From Elusimicrobiota bacterium (GTDB lineage Bacteria; Elusimicrobiota; Elusimicrobia; UBA1565; UBA9628), in contig JAGWMT010000206.1 of NCBI GenBank assembly GCA_028871595.1, positions 1 to 5,821 of the forward strand: a stretch of 5,821 nucleotides of DNA, given 5' to 3'. Position numbers and translations under genes: made by a program. Positions 4,028-5,821 of the stretch are shown here, piece after piece. The notes beneath the pieces were generated by a model that was given only the letters and a program-made list of their open reading frames with translations, was not told the DNA's origin and made no database searches. Numbering within the stretch: the first letter of the stretch is position 1; every line of letters begins with the position of its first letter.

Positions 4028-5821
4028 CTAAGCCGCGGCGGGAGGCTTCATTTTGCCCCGGGATTTCGCCGCGCCGGAGGAGCGGTTGGCGGACATGGAC
4101 TTGAGCTCGAAGAGTTGGTCGCGCAGCAACGCGGCCTGTTCGAAATCGAGCGCGTCGGCGGCGGCCTTCATGCGCGACTCGACCTCGGCCGCGATGGTCG
4201 GCAGGTCCTTGGCGGTCAGCGGACGTTCGGCGTCGCGCAGGAGCATCAGTCCCTCGCGCTTCGCCGTACTTTGGAACTCCTCCAGCTCCTCGACCGCCTT
4301 GACGATGGTCTTGGGCTTGATGCCGTGCTCCAGATTGTACGCCAGCTGCTTCGTCCGGCGCCGGTCCATCTCGTCGAGCGCGCGCTTCATGGAGCCGGTG
4401 ACCGTGTCCGCGTACAGGATCACCTGCCCCCCGACGTTGCGCGCGGCGCGTCCGGAGATCTGGATCAAAGTCGTCTCGGAGCGCAGGAAGCCCTCGTGAT
4501 CGGCCCCCAGGATGGCCACCAGCGAGACTTCCGGAAGGTCCAGGCCTTCGCGCAGGAGGTTGATGCCGACCAGGACGTCGAAGACCCCGGCGCGCAGGTC
4601 CTGAAGGATCTGGATGCGCTCCAATGAATCGATGTCCGAGTGCAGATAGCGGGTCTTCACGCCCTGCGTCAGCAGCCAGGAGGTGAGGTCCTCGGCCGTG
4701 CGCTTGGTTAACGTGGTGATCAGCGCGCGTTCCTTCTTTTTCGCGCGGTCCCGGAGCCGAACCAGGAGATCGTCGAGCTGGCCCTCGCTGGGCTTGATGA
4801 TCGTCTCCGGGTCCACCAGCCCCGTCGGGCGCACCACCATCTCGGCGACCTCGCCCTGGGTCTTCGTCAACTCGTAGGGGCCGGGCGTCGCGGACACGAA
4901 GACGGTCTGGCCCGCCAGCGCCTCGAACTCGGCGAACTTGAGCGGGCGGTTGTCCAGCGCGGAGGGCAGGCGCCAGCCGAAGTCCACCAAGGTCTGCTTG
5001 CGCGCCCGGTCGCCCTGGTACATGCCGCCGATCTGCGGCACGGCCACGTGCGACTCGTCGATCACCAGCAGGTAGTCCTTGGGGAAGAAATCGATCAGGC
5101 AGTTCGGGCGTTCGCCCGGCGGGCGCCCCGACAGAGGGCGGGAGTAGTTCTCGATGCCGTGGCAGAAGCCGATCTCGCGCAGCATCTCCAGGTCATAGCG
5201 CGTGCGCTGCTCGATGCGCTGGGCTTCGAGGAGCTTGCCCGCCTTTTGGAAGAACTTGATCCTTTCGGCCAGTTCCCCCTCGATGGCGGAGATCGCGCGT
5301 TCGCGTTCCGGTCCGCCGGTGACGAAGTGTTTCGCCGGATAGACCCACTCGCGCGTCAGGTCCTTGATCTTTTTGCCGGTGAGCGGGTCGAACTCGTGTA
5401 GCGCGGCCACCCCGTCGTCTCCCAGAGCGACCCGCAAAGCGGTCTCCATGTAGGCGGGGAAAATATCCACGACGCCTCCCTTCATGCGGAATTTGCCGCG
5501 CACGAACTCCATCTCGTTGCGCTCGTAGTGGACCGCGACCAGGCGCTCGGCCAGCTCGTCGCGCGAGACCTTCCAGCCGACCTCCAGCGGGATCGCCCGC
5601 TTCTCGTAGTTCTCCGGCGAGCCGATGTTGTAGATGCACGACACCGAGGCGATCACGATCACGTCCCGCCGCGCCATCAGGGAACTGGTCGCCTTCAGGC
5701 GCAGACGGTCGATGCGGTCGTTGATGGAGGAGTCCTTCTCGATGAAGGTGTCGGTGGAGGGAACGTAGGCCTCCGGCTGATAGTAGTCGTAGTACGAGAT
5801 GAAGAACTCGACGGCGTTGTC
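4028..5821 (-). CDS. uvrB: UvrABC system protein B (5' end cut by window edge)
   Basis: The frame is open from the right edge and gives 597 residues. By comparison with E. coli UvrB (673 aa) about 80 N-terminal residues, including Walker A, lie outside. UvrB is the helicase-fold subunit of nucleotide excision repair: UvrA loads it at DNA damage and it recruits UvrC. Visible parts, numbered within the fragment, begin with the damage-probing beta-hairpin region (SYYDYYQPEAYVP, 9-21, Tyr-rich). Next are Walker B DESH (255-258), VSATPG (309-314), motif V (GINLLREGLDLPEV, 419-432) and motif VI (Q454..GRAAR to 461). A C-terminal UVR helix pair (about 543-577, ALDFEQAALLRDQL) should bind UvrC and UvrA. 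An internal ATG at 5677 is not the start, because upstream codons match UvrB perfectly well. Two motif residues are unusual: ILGAD where ILDAD is expected, and QISGRAAR where QTIGRAAR is expected. The stop is TAG, after a short basic, Pro/Ala-rich tail. Confidence 0.98.
   Translation of the reverse strand, partial: DNAVEFFISYYDYYQPEAYVPSTDTFIEKDSSINDRIDRLRLKATSSLMARRDVIVIASVSCIYNIGSPENYEKRAIPLEVGWKVSRDELAERLVAVHYERNEMEFVRGKFRMKGGVVDIFPAYMETALRVALGDDGVAALHEFDPLTGKKIKDLTREWVYPAKHFVTGGPERERAISAIEGELAERIKFFQKAGKLLEAQRIEQRTRYDLEMLREIGFCHGIENYSRPLSGRPPGERPNCLIDFFPKDYLLVIDESHVAVPQIGGMYQGDRARKQTLVDFGWRLPSALDNRPLKFAEFEALAGQTVFVSATPGPYELTKTQGEVAEMVVRPTGLVDPETIIKPSEGQLDDLLVRLRDRAKKKERALITTLTKRTAEDLTSWLLTQGVKTRYLHSDIDSLERIQILQDLRAGVFDVLVGINLLREGLDLPEVSLVAILGADHEGFLRSETTLIQISGRAARNVGGQVILYADTVTGSMKRALDEMDRRRTKQLAYNLEHGIKPKTIVKAVEELEEFQSTAKREGLMLLRDAERPLTAKDLPTIAAEVESRMKAAADALDFEQAALLRDQLFELKSMSANRSSGAAKSRGKMKPPAAA

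Noticed and set aside
3742..4104. Plus-strand open frame bridging the TPR start, the gap and the uvrB end
   Set aside because: It overlaps two well-supported genes and has low-complexity Ala/Arg content.
5675..5677. ATG as the start of uvrB
   Set aside because: The 48 codons upstream to the window edge read as conserved UvrB sequence (SYYDYYQPEAYVP, DTFIEKD), so the gene begins outside the window.
1..5821. Search for mobile-element ends, tRNA, rRNA or CRISPR repeats
   Set aside because: I saw no transposase, terminal inverted repeats, tRNA-like cloverleaf or regularly spaced repeats by eye. A covariance-model search for RNAs was not possible here.

Overview
This is a GC-rich window from a bacterial chromosome. 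It holds six protein-coding genes, two of them cut by the window edges, and no RNA gene, CRISPR array or insertion sequence that I can see. Codon use and compact spacing look uniform. The combination is a membrane-anchored c-type cytochrome, an exported M48-like protease, a DUF4404-like small protein, an alpha/beta hydrolase, a TPR protein and UvrB. This fits a GC-rich diderm bacterium. Arg/Ala-rich TPR proteins of this style remind me of Elusimicrobiota, but that is a weak impression and the taxon is not settled by the sequence.

Left part (1-1752, all minus strand). A small helical DUF4404-like gene (1752 to 1486) is followed, after its own weak hairpin, by a clear sigma70-type promoter (TTGACA, 17 bp, TATCGT). 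This promoter drives a secreted HExxH metalloprotease (1408 to 530). A monohaem cytochrome c follows 44 bp downstream and runs off the left edge. The last two genes probably form one transcript, and both products are exported.

Middle (1782-2540, plus strand). An alpha/beta hydrolase is transcribed divergently from the DUF4404-like gene. Its catalytic Ser-Asp-His set is intact, but the N-terminal beta strands and the HG oxyanion loop are missing. A signal-peptide-like reading lies in a different frame just upstream, so the gene looks damaged, or the assembly does, by a frameshift and/or deletion in a GGC-rich stretch.

Right part (2612-5821, minus strand). A soluble TPR-repeat protein starts at GTG. 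Upstream of it, and separated by a 120-bp gap containing two mutually exclusive perfect hairpins, is uvrB. UvrB is the damage-recognition helicase subunit of nucleotide excision repair. About 597 of its residues are visible, and the first 80 or so, with Walker A, lie beyond the right edge.

There is no gene-free stretch longer than 300 bases. I do not see a convincing new multi-gene system. The items most worth a second look are the broken start of the hydrolase, unusual residues in the UvrB helicase motifs, and the alternative hairpins after uvrB.
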